Shown here piece after piece: positions 1-7,904 of a DNA stretch of 64,000 nt. Position numbers and translations under genes: made by a program. Within the stretch, counting starts at the first letter, position 1. Every line of letters starts with the position of its first letter. The notes under the pieces are model-generated. The model was not told the origin of the DNA, did no database searches, and worked only from the letters and a program-made list of their open reading frames with translations. Origin of the DNA: Vineibacter terrae (lineage in GTDB: Bacteria > Pseudomonadota > Alphaproteobacteria > Reyranellales > Reyranellaceae); contig NZ_VDUZ01000016.1 in the NCBI RefSeq assembly GCF_008039615.1, forward strand, positions 83,148 to 147,147, written 5' to 3'.

Positions 1-224
1 ACGGGCGCCAGCTGATTGGCCACAAGCCACGCGATCGTGGTGCCGACCAGGGCCAGGCCCCCGATCAGCAACTTGTGCCGTCGCAGCGTCCCGAGGATCT
101 GGCGAGCCGAAATCCCCGAACCACCGTCGTCGCCACCGCCGCCACCGGGCGGTGCCGGCAGTGGCTGTGGCGTCTCGGCAGGCAGATTGTTGTACCCAGT
201 CTGCAAACGGCTGACGTTGGCCAT
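1..224 (-). CDS. Wzz/GumC-type polysaccharide co-polymerase, N-terminus only (runs off window)
   Basis: The reading frame starts at an ATG at 222-224, preceded by a good ribosome site (AAGGAAGGG), and is open to the window edge, giving about 74 residues. It begins with a glycine- and proline-rich cytoplasmic stretch, then RQILGTLRRHK followed by a hydrophobic segment (about residues 50-68), the usual layout of the first membrane helix of Wzz/GumC chain-length regulators and tyrosine autokinases. These inner-membrane proteins control exopolysaccharide chain length and work with outer-membrane export proteins such as the one at 6309. Whether it carries a C-terminal kinase domain cannot be seen. 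The family call rests on the N-terminal layout and the context. Confidence 0.7.
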   Translation of the reverse strand, partial: MANVSRLQTGYNNLPAETPQPLPAPPGGGGGDDGGSGISARQILGTLRRHKLLIGGLALVGTTIAWLVANQLAP

Positions 225-538
225 CGCCCTTCCTTGCGCACGCACGCATAGAGGCGGCCCATCAGACCGCACGCCCTGGACTTTGAAAAATGATTGCTAA
301 ATTACTCTCGCGGAATGGAAATTGGAACCGAATTATACTTCATGTGTACCCAACGATACCGACAACATCTTGTGTTCGGCTGTTCAACAGCCACATATCA
401 TTGAAATACGCACGCACATTCTATTCTGTTTCCTCCACTCTGGAGTGGATTTCCTGCGTTCCTCAAAACCCTGCAGCGTACTGACAATTTGGCAAATGAG
501 TGTTCACACGTCAACTTGCATTTGGTGACGGACGAACT
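225..538. other. AT-rich intergenic region upstream of the co-polymerase gene
   Basis: These 314 bases lie between the stop of the short HlyD-like adaptor and the start of the minus-strand co-polymerase gene. Base composition is clearly more AT-rich than the flanking genes. Short open frames here have no ribosome site and no family resemblance. It most likely holds the minus-strand promoter of the polysaccharide gene: a TTGACG-like -35 can be read on the minus strand at 509-514, but its partner -10 is poor, so I do not place a promoter precisely. No clear hairpin terminator for the adaptor gene was seen. Confidence 0.45.
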
Positions 539-1177
539 TTAATTGCCCTGTGCGTGCAAGCTGTCAGAGAAGCTGCGCGTGATGCCGGCGGTGAAGAAGG
601 CCAGGACCGAGCGCTCGCCGACACGCAGATCGACCTTGGCGGGCATTCCCGGAAGGAGGTGGTGGCGGCGTGGACCGCTGCCTGGCGGCTCAGGCGGGAT
701 GGTGATTCGCACGATGAGTGCAAAATCAGGGTGATATGGCGTTCTGGCCGTAGGGGAGGTATCCGGTGCGATGCCCACCACCCGGCCTTTGATCGTGCCG
801 TGGCGGATCGGGTGAAGCGTGACGATGGCGTCCTGGCCCATGGCAACGGCGCCGATATCGTCGCTGGCGACGCGGGCCTCGATCTCGAAGTGTCCGTCGC
901 CGGCAGCGGCGCGAACCACGCCTGGAATCGTCACCACGTCCTCGATCTGCGCGATCTGCATCCAGCCGACGGCGGCAGCGACCAGAAGCGCCAGGGTATA
1001 GATCAGCCAGGTCGCATAGGGCGAGTGCCGCCGCTGGGCGATTGCTTCGGCATCCGGCAGGAAATCCGCGAACCTGGCGCTGGCACCGGGCAGGCGGCCT
1101 TCGGCGAGCGCCCGCGTCAGCGCCGCCTCTGTCGGCGTCGGCTTCGCCGTCACCTTGGCTGCCGTGAGATCGGTCAT
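539..1177 (-). CDS. Short HlyD-family type I secretion adaptor lacking the hairpin domain
   Basis: This 212-residue protein has a cytoplasmic N-terminus of about 52 residues, one membrane helix (about 53-75), then the sequence that in HlyD-family adaptors begins the periplasmic part (IPGVV). It passes almost directly into the distal beta-barrel part (EARVASDDIGAVAMGQ, then a TIKGRVVGIAPD stretch and LPGMPAKVDLRVGERSVL near the end). Family members are usually about 400-450 residues, because a long coiled-coil hairpin and lipoyl halves lie between these blocks; here roughly 200 residues are missing with the frame intact. It lies 13 bases downstream of the ABC transporter gene and is surely co-transcribed. 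The expected role is linking the ABC exporter to an outer-membrane channel, but without the hairpin that is doubtful. Confidence 0.8.
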   Translation of the reverse strand: MTDLTAAKVTAKPTPTEAALTRALAEGRLPGASARFADFLPDAEAIAQRRHSPYATWLIYTLALLVAAAVGWMQIAQIEDVVTIPGVVRAAAGDGHFEIEARVASDDIGAVAMGQDAIVTLHPIRHGTIKGRVVGIAPDTSPTARTPYHPDFALIVRITIPPEPPGSGPRRHHLLPGMPAKVDLRVGERSVLAFFTAGITRSFSDSLHAQGN

Positions 1178-1190
1178 GCTGCCGCTCCGC

Positions 1191-3449
1191 TCAGGCCGGG
1201 CTCAGGGGCGCGTCGACGCCGAGGCCGGCGAATGCCACGGGCGGCGCTTTCTGCCCTCGGCTGGCCTCGGCCATGCGAAGACGGGCATAGGCCATCACCT
1301 CCGTCGGCGGGCCGAAGCGCTCGATGCGGCCGTCGATCATCAGCGCCACCTTGTCGGCAATAGCCAGCGGCGCCAGCCGGTGTGTGATGATGATGATCGT
1401 CCGGCCACGCGCGTTGGCACGCAACGTCCGCAGGATCTGCTCCTCGCTTGCCGGGTCCAGCGCGCTGGTCGCCTCGTCGAGCACGATCACGCGCGGGTTG
1501 CGGATCAATGCCCGGGCGATGCAGAGCAGCTGCTTCTGCCCCGCCGAGAGGCCGCCGCCGCGCTCGCCAAGGACCGTGTTGTAGCCATGCGTGAGGCGCT
1601 GGATGAAATGATGCGCGCCCACGAATTTGGCGACGGCGACAATGCGGGCTGTGTCCTTGTCGGCGGCGCCCATGGCGATGTTCTCGCGCACTGTGCCGGC
1701 GAAGAGCTGAACCTCTTGCGGGACGCAACCGATCTGCGCCCGCAGCTGCGCCGGCGACACATGGGCGATATCGGTGCCATCCATCAGGACGCGGCCCGAG
1801 GTCGGCGCATAGAGGCCCTGGATGAGGTTGGCGACCGTGGTCTTGCCGGAGCCGGATGGCCCGATGATGCCGACGATCGAGCCGGCTTCGATATGCAGGT
1901 CGATGTCGCGCACGACGGGCGCGGCGGTGTCGTCATAGCGAAAGGACGCGCGCTCCAGCGCGACCTCGCCCTCGATCGGCGGCATGGGAACGAAGCCGCC
2001 GGGGCGGCTTTCGGTCGGCATGCGCATCATGTCGTCGACATGCGCCAGCGCCGCTCGCACGGACTGGACCGTGTGCCAGGCGCTCGCCACCTGGCGCATC
2101 GGCGTCAGGGCGCGGCCCGCCAGCATGTTGACGGCGACCAGGCCACCGATCGACAGCCGCTGCCCGAGCAGCTCCCAGACGCCGAGCAGGACCACCCCGA
2201 GCAGTACGAACAGCTGCAGCACGCCGGTCGCCGAGGCCACCACGTTGGCGAGGTTGTTGGCGCGGAAGCCCGTCCAGGCTGACTGAGCCACGCGCGCGCC
2301 CCAGCGCCGCTCCATCTCCGCTTCCAAGCCCAGCGCCTTGATCGTGCCGGCGTTGCTCACGGTCTCGTTGAGCGCCGAGCCCTTGGCCGCCAGGGCGTGG
2401 AAGCTGTCGTCTATATGGCGCTTCTGGGCACGGTGGGTGAGCAGCGAGATGCCGGCAAAGAGCGGCAGCATCGCGATCACGAAAACGCCGACCGGCCAGC
2501 AGATCAGGCAGAGGAGCCCGAGATAGAGTCCGGCGAAGCTCAGGTCGATGATGAGCGACGGCATCTGGCCGGTGAAGAAGGCACGCAGCGTGTCGAGCTG
2601 CCGCAGGCGCTCGGCGATGACGCCCGACGGTGTGCGCTCGAAATGCCGATAAGGCAGGTGGATGAGATGGCGGACCACCTCGCTCGACAGCAGCGCGTCG
2701 ATGCGCGCGCCGGTATGGCTCGACACGTAGCCGCGCAGGATCCGCAGGGCGAGATCAAACAGATAGGCGATGGCCATGCCGCCCGCGAGCACCGCCAGTG
2801 TCGCCCCCATCGCCTCGGGCCGGCCTTGGACGACGACGTGGTTGAAGACCGCCATCATGAAAAGCGGCGTCGCCAGCGCCAGGGTGTTGATCACGAAAGA
2901 GGCGGCCAGCAGCTCGCCCAGCACCCGCCTGACGCGGCTCCGCAACTGGTCCTTCCAGTCGATCTCCTCGGCCGGGCGCTGTTTGCGCACAAGGATCGCC
3001 GTGCCCCCGAGCGCCCCGAGGTCGTCGGCCGAGGCCGCCCGGACGATGCCGGTCGCGACGTCAACCACCGAGAACGCGCCGCCCTCCCGGCCCGCGACGA
3101 CGTGCGCCGGCCGGCCGTCGCGGCCGACCAGCACGAACGGTGTCGGCAGTCCGGGCAAGCTGGCGATCGTCGCGCGAGTCTGCATCGCGTGGAACCCGGC
3201 ACGGGCGCAGGCGAGGAGGAAAAGGCCCTCGTCCATTCCCGTGTCGACGATGGGCACCAGGGCGCGCAGCTCGGCTTCGGTCATCGGATGGCCAAGCAGC
3301 TCGGCGATGCGAAGAAAGCATCGCGCCAGCGTGTCGGTCGAGCGCGACGGCGCGGCGACCGACGGATCGGTCAGGAGCGCGGGACCCATGGCCGCCCGTG
3401 CAGCTGCCAAGCTATCGGAATCTTCCAAAATCGGGCTGTCGAGAGCCAT
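1191..3449 (-). CDS. Type I secretion ABC transporter with C39-like domain
   Basis: At 752 residues this has the classic three-part build: an N-terminal C39-peptidase-like domain (about 1-160), a six-helix membrane domain (about 170-460) and an ABC ATPase. Walker A is GPSGSGKTT near residue 530, the signature is LSAGQ (an A in place of the usual G) near 634, and Walker B with D-loop is VIVLDEATSALD near 656. The N-terminal domain shows no cysteine in the place expected for the peptidase nucleophile, so it is probably the non-cleaving, cargo-docking type known from HlyB and LapB. It forms an operon with the short adaptor downstream. No RTX or double-glycine substrate gene is visible in the window. 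Confidence 0.9.
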   Translation of the reverse strand: MALDSPILEDSDSLAAARAAMGPALLTDPSVAAPSRSTDTLARCFLRIAELLGHPMTEAELRALVPIVDTGMDEGLFLLACARAGFHAMQTRATIASLPGLPTPFVLVGRDGRPAHVVAGREGGAFSVVDVATGIVRAASADDLGALGGTAILVRKQRPAEEIDWKDQLRSRVRRVLGELLAASFVINTLALATPLFMMAVFNHVVVQGRPEAMGATLAVLAGGMAIAYLFDLALRILRGYVSSHTGARIDALLSSEVVRHLIHLPYRHFERTPSGVIAERLRQLDTLRAFFTGQMPSLIIDLSFAGLYLGLLCLICWPVGVFVIAMLPLFAGISLLTHRAQKRHIDDSFHALAAKGSALNETVSNAGTIKALGLEAEMERRWGARVAQSAWTGFRANNLANVVASATGVLQLFVLLGVVLLGVWELLGQRLSIGGLVAVNMLAGRALTPMRQVASAWHTVQSVRAALAHVDDMMRMPTESRPGGFVPMPPIEGEVALERASFRYDDTAAPVVRDIDLHIEAGSIVGIIGPSGSGKTTVANLIQGLYAPTSGRVLMDGTDIAHVSPAQLRAQIGCVPQEVQLFAGTVRENIAMGAADKDTARIVAVAKFVGAHHFIQRLTHGYNTVLGERGGGLSAGQKQLLCIARALIRNPRVIVLDEATSALDPASEEQILRTLRANARGRTIIIITHRLAPLAIADKVALMIDGRIERFGPPTEVMAYARLRMAEASRGQKAPPVAFAGLGVDAPLSPA

Positions 3450-3819
3450 CCGCCCGGAACCTGCTCATGTCGTCGGCGTGCCGGTGTAGACGAAATAAAT
3501 CGCATCGCGTCTGCGGCGGCGCACCGCTCGGATTCTGTCGATCTTGATTATTGTGCATAAATACTATTTCTTTACAATATCTTATAATATATTCTTGAAC
3601 CTGCCTGAGCGGATATCGGATCGCAGTTTGAGCGAAAATCCAGAATCCCTCGTCAATTGGACCGAACTTGCAGTGATTCGGCTATGAATTCGCCGTATGT
3701 TCCCGCATGTCGCGCACGACATGAGAAATGAGATACTTTTTCGGTATCGAAAATGTTATAAAAATTAGGTAGGTTTGTGCATCTACCAGAAAACACTGTA
3801 TTTTGCAGGACGCGCTATC
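3450..3819. promoter_or_regulatory. AT-rich divergent intergenic region with candidate promoter
   Basis: These 370 bases separate the minus-strand ABC transporter from the plus-strand secreted-protein gene. The stretch 3550-3600 is very AT-rich. On the plus strand a TATAAA hexamer at 3757-3762 could be a -10 box giving a leader of about 50 bases, and just upstream is a palindrome (TTTTCG, 4 bases, CGAAAA at 3738-3753) that would overlap the -35 position like an operator. The -35 itself is poor, so an activator or an alternative sigma factor is possible. The marked AT bias against GC-rich surroundings could also reflect silencing-protein binding or horizontal transfer. Confidence 0.4.
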
Positions 3820-4911
3820 ATGCTGTTCACGCGCTTCGTTCCTGCCCTCGCCGGCCTGGTCCTTGGTGTGGGCGCTCTGACATCAGCCTTTGCGGCCCCG
3901 CCGCAGCTCGGGGGCTCCCGAAGCGTCGAACCGACGGTGCTGGTGGCACAGGCCAACGATCTTGCCGACGCGATCGCCCGCAACGAAGGTGACTGGCGCA
4001 ACCGGGTTCGGAGCTATTTGCAGGCTGCCTATCCGGACCGCGTTGCCACGACCGACCGTGCCATCCAGCTCCTGAAGTCGGTCAACAGCAAGTGCTTGGC
4101 CTCCCGCACCTGCCCGCCCAACGTGCTCAACGAAATCGCCCTTATTTCAAAGGGTTCGGTCTGTGCAGCCTACATCATCGACTCGGTCTGCGTGCGCCGG
4201 TTCACGGTGCCGCGCGGAGCGCAGGCGTTTGACTTCGGGCCGAGCGGCCAGCCGGTCTATCCCGGCATGCGGGCAGTCAGCCCGGGAGATCCGCGGATCA
4301 CGGGCAGCAGCCTGACGGGAGTCCGCTACAACGACGCCTATCCGGCCTCCGGCGATTCGATCATCGGCGTGACGGGCTTCAAGACCCCGATGCCGGAGGG
4401 CAAGTACCGTGTGGTGCTGGTCAGCGGCAAGCGGCCGCTGGCCCAGGCGGTGTCGACACCGTTCGGACGGACGATCCAGGCGAACGGCCGCAGCATCGAG
4501 GTGATGGTGGCCGGGCCGGATCGCTGGCTGCCGCGCGGCGCGCTGGCCAACGGGTCGCCCGAGCAGGTGTTCGCGCCCAACAACGTGCTGCCGGGCAGCG
4601 CCGCGGCGATCGTGTTCGATATCGACCACCGCGGCGGGGATCTGCTGCTGCAGTTCCCGCAATCGGCTGAGGTCGGCGCGCTGATGATCGAGCCGGCCGG
4701 CCAGCCGTCCGGGTTCGTGCTTGATTCGACGGCCCAGTCGATGGGACCGGTTTCCAATAGCGGGTGTCTGGAGCAGGAGTCCCGGATCGACCGGGCCCTG
4801 GCCGAGCTGCCACAGGATCAGCCGCCGGGCGTGCGGAACTGCCCGGGTGGCCTGTGCCAGCCGCCGCCGCCGCCGTGCCAGGGCGCCTGTCAACCGCTGA
4901 GCCGCAGCTAG
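3820..4911 (+). CDS. Secreted protein of unknown function
   Basis: I do not recognise a family. I chose the ATG at 3820 (363 residues) over an in-frame start 45 bases upstream, because it is preceded by GCAGGA and begins directly with a signal peptide (LFTRFVPALAGLVLGVGALTSAFA, cleavage likely before APPQ). The mature part has several paired cysteines (KCLASRTCPP; VCAAYIIDSVC), a central region rich in beta-prone sequence, and a C-terminal tail with proline runs between closely spaced cysteines (about residues 340-360). It should be periplasmic or surface-exposed with disulfides. It is followed 25 bases later by a beta-barrel gene and then a polysaccharide export lipoprotein, so a role in polysaccharide export or its regulation is an inference from context only. 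Confidence 0.8.
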   Translation: MLFTRFVPALAGLVLGVGALTSAFAAPPQLGGSRSVEPTVLVAQANDLADAIARNEGDWRNRVRSYLQAAYPDRVATTDRAIQLLKSVNSKCLASRTCPPNVLNEIALISKGSVCAAYIIDSVCVRRFTVPRGAQAFDFGPSGQPVYPGMRAVSPGDPRITGSSLTGVRYNDAYPASGDSIIGVTGFKTPMPEGKYRVVLVSGKRPLAQAVSTPFGRTIQANGRSIEVMVAGPDRWLPRGALANGSPEQVFAPNNVLPGSAAAIVFDIDHRGGDLLLQFPQSAEVGALMIEPAGQPSGFVLDSTAQSMGPVSNSGCLEQESRIDRALAELPQDQPPGVRNCPGGLCQPPPPPCQGACQPLSRS

Positions 4912-4936
4912 GCTCGTCATTCTTCGGGGCGTTCAA

Positions 4937-6268
4937 GTGCGTATTTCATCGACCTTCAGGGCCGGACGATCCTTCGCGGTCTTCCTGGCTGTTTGCGGCG
5001 GCATGGCTGGTGCTCTCGATAGCCTGCCCGCTTCAGCCCAGTACTCGGTGCCGGCGACGACGCCGACGCCACCCCGTCGCCCGGCTGCCGCTCCGGCGCC
5101 GGACGACCTGTCGGCCCGCGACGCCTCTGTCCTGCGGCGTCCGCGCGCCGACCCGCCCGATGGCGTGCCCATCGGCAGCTTCGTGCTCTTCCCTCGTATC
5201 GAGGTCGATGGCGAGTACGACGACAACGTGTTCCGCACGCGCAACAACCGGGAGAGCGATTTCATCTTCCGGGTGCGGCCGGGCCTGACGCTGAGCAGCG
5301 ATTGGGATCAGCACGGACTTGATCTCTACGCCCTGGGTGAGATCGGGCGATACGCCGATCTATCGAGCGAGAACTACGAGGCTTTTACCGTCGGTGGTCG
5401 TGGCCGGGTCGATCTCACCGACGAGCTGATATGGACGACCTACGGCGAGTTTTCACGCAACGCGCTATCGCGCGGCGCTCCCGCGCTGTTCGCTCTGCCG
5501 AGCGCCGAGCGGACGATCGTCAACGTCATCACCGGCGGCACGGATCTGACCTACAACGGCGATCCGTTCTACGGCCGCATCGGTCCGCGCTTTCGCCGCT
5601 TCGATTACGTGCAAGGCGGTTCGAGCCAAGACAACTTCAATGTCTTCGACATCAGCGGCCGTATCGGCTATCGCATCACGCCTGAGTTCTCGGTTTTCGT
5701 GGACCCGAGCTATGAGTGGGTTCGCTACGACAAGCGGTCTTTCGGCATCGATCAGGACAACGAGGGCTTCGACGTTCGGCTCGGTGTGTCCTATGACGTG
5801 ACCCGGACCATTACAGCCGAGTTCGGCGGCGGTTACTATCGCCGCACCTATGACGACCCCAACACCAAGCCCCAATCCGGCTTCTCGTTCCTGGGCAGGC
5901 TGTATTGGAACCCGCTTGACAACGTGTCGATCGAAGCCGAGGCGCGGCGCTCATTCTCGCAGTACCGCACGAACCTCAGCAATGCTGTCGCAGTGGGCAA
6001 CGCCATCGAGACCTATTTCGGTATCCGTGCCGGGTGGGAGCCCTTCGATCCGCTGCTGATCGACGGCGGTGTCGCATACGCGCAATATCGCTACCCCGGT
6101 CAGGGCTTCAAGGAAGATTACTGGTTCGTCGACATTGGCGCGAAGTACTTCATCAACAGGAACTTCTACCTCGGGCCGCGATATTTCTTCGAGCATCGCA
6201 CCGCGCGGCCGAGCGCGGGCAACTATAACGACAACCGCTTCCTGTTCACGATCGGCGCGCAGCTGTAA
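4937..6268 (+). CDS. Outer-membrane beta-barrel protein (BBP2-like) of polysaccharide export cluster
   Basis: The frame starts at GTG 4937 after a GGGGC ribosome site and encodes 443 residues: a signal peptide ending in LPASAQ, a proline-rich linker, then a long run of alternating polar and hydrophobic strands with many aromatic residues (for example YDDNVFRTRNNRESDFIF, RIGPRFRRFDYVQGG) ending in the pattern NRFLFTIGAQL typical of outer-membrane barrels. Length and the Y.DNVFRT motif fit the barrel-porin-2 group found in exopolysaccharide loci of alphaproteobacteria. Together with the export lipoprotein 41 bases downstream it likely forms part of the outer-membrane exit route for a polymer. 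A more general porin role cannot be excluded. Confidence 0.85.
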   Translation: MRISSTFRAGRSFAVFLAVCGGMAGALDSLPASAQYSVPATTPTPPRRPAAAPAPDDLSARDASVLRRPRADPPDGVPIGSFVLFPRIEVDGEYDDNVFRTRNNRESDFIFRVRPGLTLSSDWDQHGLDLYALGEIGRYADLSSENYEAFTVGGRGRVDLTDELIWTTYGEFSRNALSRGAPALFALPSAERTIVNVITGGTDLTYNGDPFYGRIGPRFRRFDYVQGGSSQDNFNVFDISGRIGYRITPEFSVFVDPSYEWVRYDKRSFGIDQDNEGFDVRLGVSYDVTRTITAEFGGGYYRRTYDDPNTKPQSGFSFLGRLYWNPLDNVSIEAEARRSFSQYRTNLSNAVAVGNAIETYFGIRAGWEPFDPLLIDGGVAYAQYRYPGQGFKEDYWFVDIGAKYFINRNFYLGPRYFFEHRTARPSAGNYNDNRFLFTIGAQL

Positions 6269-6308
6269 GAGGCATGGGGCGGACAATTCATAGTATGGCA
6301 GGTTTGGC

Positions 6309-6902
6309 ATGATGAATGTGTTTCAGCCTTGTCGGCGAGGTGGCCGTGCCGCTTCTCTCCTCGTGCTCGTCGGTGCGCTGGGGCTGGCCGCGTGTGAAGG
6401 CGGCACGACCAGCACCGGCGTGCCGTGCCCGACCGCCAAGGCGCCGGTCGGCGGCCTCGACTACAAGCTGGGCGTCGGCGACAGGGTCAAGGTCACCGTC
6501 ATCGGCCAGCCGGAGCTGGGGAGCGAAGCCGAGGTTGACGCCGGCGGCAAGCTCGTGATCGCCCTTGCCGGCGAGGTGCTGGCCGTCAACCATACAGTGT
6601 CCGAGATCCAGGCTGAGATCACGCAGAAGCTGAAGTCCAATATCCTGGTCGATCCGCGTGTGTCGGTGCAGGTGTCGGGCTATCGCCCGGTGACGGTGCT
6701 TGGCCAGGTCCGCCAGCCGGGCCGCTATCCGTACTCGTTCGGCCTTGATGTTCGGGGCGCCACGGCGCTCGCCGGCGGCCTGGAGCGGCGTGCCAGCCCG
6801 GAGCGGTCGGTCATCTTCCGCCCCGGGCAGTCCTGCGACGCCAAGCCGGATACGCCGCTGTTCCCCGGCGACACTGTCGAGGTGCTGCGGCGCGGCGGCT
6901 GA
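6309..6902 (+). CDS. Wza/GumB-like polysaccharide export lipoprotein
   Basis: The 197-residue product starts at ATG 6309 (a second ATG follows immediately) with a lipoprotein signal whose lipobox is LAAC near residue 29. The mature part opens with a polysaccharide-export domain (YKLGVGDRVKVTVIGQPELGSEAEVDAGG) followed by a single SLBB-like segment (VTVLGQVRQPGRYPY). It is short for the family (Wza is about 380), matching the small GumB-type members that have one SLBB unit. It should form the periplasmic ring that joins the inner-membrane co-polymerase (as at 1-224) to the outer membrane. A strong terminator follows at once, so it ends this operon. Confidence 0.9.
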   Translation: MMNVFQPCRRGGRAASLLVLVGALGLAACEGGTTSTGVPCPTAKAPVGGLDYKLGVGDRVKVTVIGQPELGSEAEVDAGGKLVIALAGEVLAVNHTVSEIQAEITQKLKSNILVDPRVSVQVSGYRPVTVLGQVRQPGRYPYSFGLDVRGATALAGGLERRASPERSVIFRPGQSCDAKPDTPLFPGDTVEVLRRGG

Positions 6903-6929
6903 CCATCGCCTGATCGAGCAAGCGTCCTG

Positions 6930-6958
6930 AAGGGCCGGTCCAACGGACCGGCCCTTTT
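6930..6958 (+). terminator. Rho-independent terminator after export lipoprotein
   Basis: A perfect 12-base-pair GC-rich stem (6930-6941 with 6945-6956) with a 3-base loop is followed by a short T run. It lies 28 bases after the stop of the polysaccharide export gene and before the next, unrelated gene. Confidence 0.85.
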
Positions 6959-7045
6959 CATTGGGGCTTGCCCCTGTGGTCCCACCCGGTTTTCCCCGGT
7001 CGTTTTTGACAGGCACCGACAAGGGTCGGCTATGGTTGATTCGCC

Positions 7046-7870
7046 ATGAAGCCATCGGCAGCCATTGCCATGATGCGGCAGCCAGAACGTCTATGGGCCA
7101 TCCCTGCCGTGCATGGGCTGGTGCATCGGCTGCTGCCCGTGGCGGACGCGATCGCAGCCCGGCTCGAGCCCGGCGATGCCGTGGTCTTCCTGGGCAATCT
7201 GATCGGCGATGTCGGTGGCGACGAGGCCGCCGATGTGGCGGCAACGCTGGATTTGGCGCTGGCCCTGCGCCGGCGCACGCTGGCTTTGCCAGGCGCCCGT
7301 GCCTGCGATGTCGCCTTCCTGCGCGGCACGCAGGAGGAAATGTGGACCAAGCTGGAACAGCTGCATTTCGCGCAGAATCCGGGCCAGGTTCTACGCTGGA
7401 TGCTGCAGCGTGGGCTGGCGGGGACGATCGCGGCCTATGGCGGCGCTGGCGCGGTCAGCGAGGGGGAGCGTGCCGTGCGCGACGGTCCCATGGCAATCGC
7501 ACGCTGGACCACCACCTTGCGGCGAGCGCTGCGGGCCCGGCCCGGCCATGTCGAGTGGCTGGCCGCGATTCGGCGGGCCGCGCTGAGCGAGGACGGTCGC
7601 CTGCTGGCGGTGCACCACGGTGTCGACACGACCAAGCCGCTCGACCTGCAGGGTGATTCCTTCTGGTGGGGCGGCAGCACGGCGTTCGAGGCCATCGCCG
7701 AGCCGTATAATGGCATCGAGCGCTTCGTTCGCGGCTTCGACAGGAACCATCCCGGCGTGGTCGACCAGGCTTTCACCCTGACCATCGACGCGGGCTGCGG
7801 CTTCGGCGGCCCGTTGCTGGCGGCGCTGCTGGACGCGCGTGGGCAGCTGCTCGACCTCGTGGAGGGCTGA
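7046..7870 (+). CDS. Calcineurin-like phosphoesterase homologue with degenerate metal site
   Basis: The 274-residue protein follows the serine/threonine-phosphatase-like metallophosphoesterase layout: WAIPAVHG (usual pattern GDIHG), then GDAVVFLGNLIG (usual GDYVDRG), then CDVAFLRGTQEEMW where the GNHE block belongs, and later LLAVHHGVD and WWGG which match the C-terminal part of the fold. Metal-ligand aspartates and the GNHE asparagine and histidine are replaced. It is therefore a family member by shape but probably not a dinuclear metal phosphatase; it may bind a ligand or protein instead. It stands alone between a terminator and a convergent gene, starting at ATG 7046. Similar degenerate proteins occur in related alphaproteobacteria as far as I recall. 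Confidence 0.7.
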   Translation: MKPSAAIAMMRQPERLWAIPAVHGLVHRLLPVADAIAARLEPGDAVVFLGNLIGDVGGDEAADVAATLDLALALRRRTLALPGARACDVAFLRGTQEEMWTKLEQLHFAQNPGQVLRWMLQRGLAGTIAAYGGAGAVSEGERAVRDGPMAIARWTTTLRRALRARPGHVEWLAAIRRAALSEDGRLLAVHHGVDTTKPLDLQGDSFWWGGSTAFEAIAEPYNGIERFVRGFDRNHPGVVDQAFTLTIDAGCGFGGPLLAALLDARGQLLDLVEG

Positions 7871-7904
7871 TCGGGCTCGCGCCCGAAGGCGCGCGGCTGC
7901 GCGC

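Noticed and set aside
2397..3560. Plus-strand frame opposite the ABC transporter
   Set aside because: It is an antisense shadow of a gene with intact Walker motifs.
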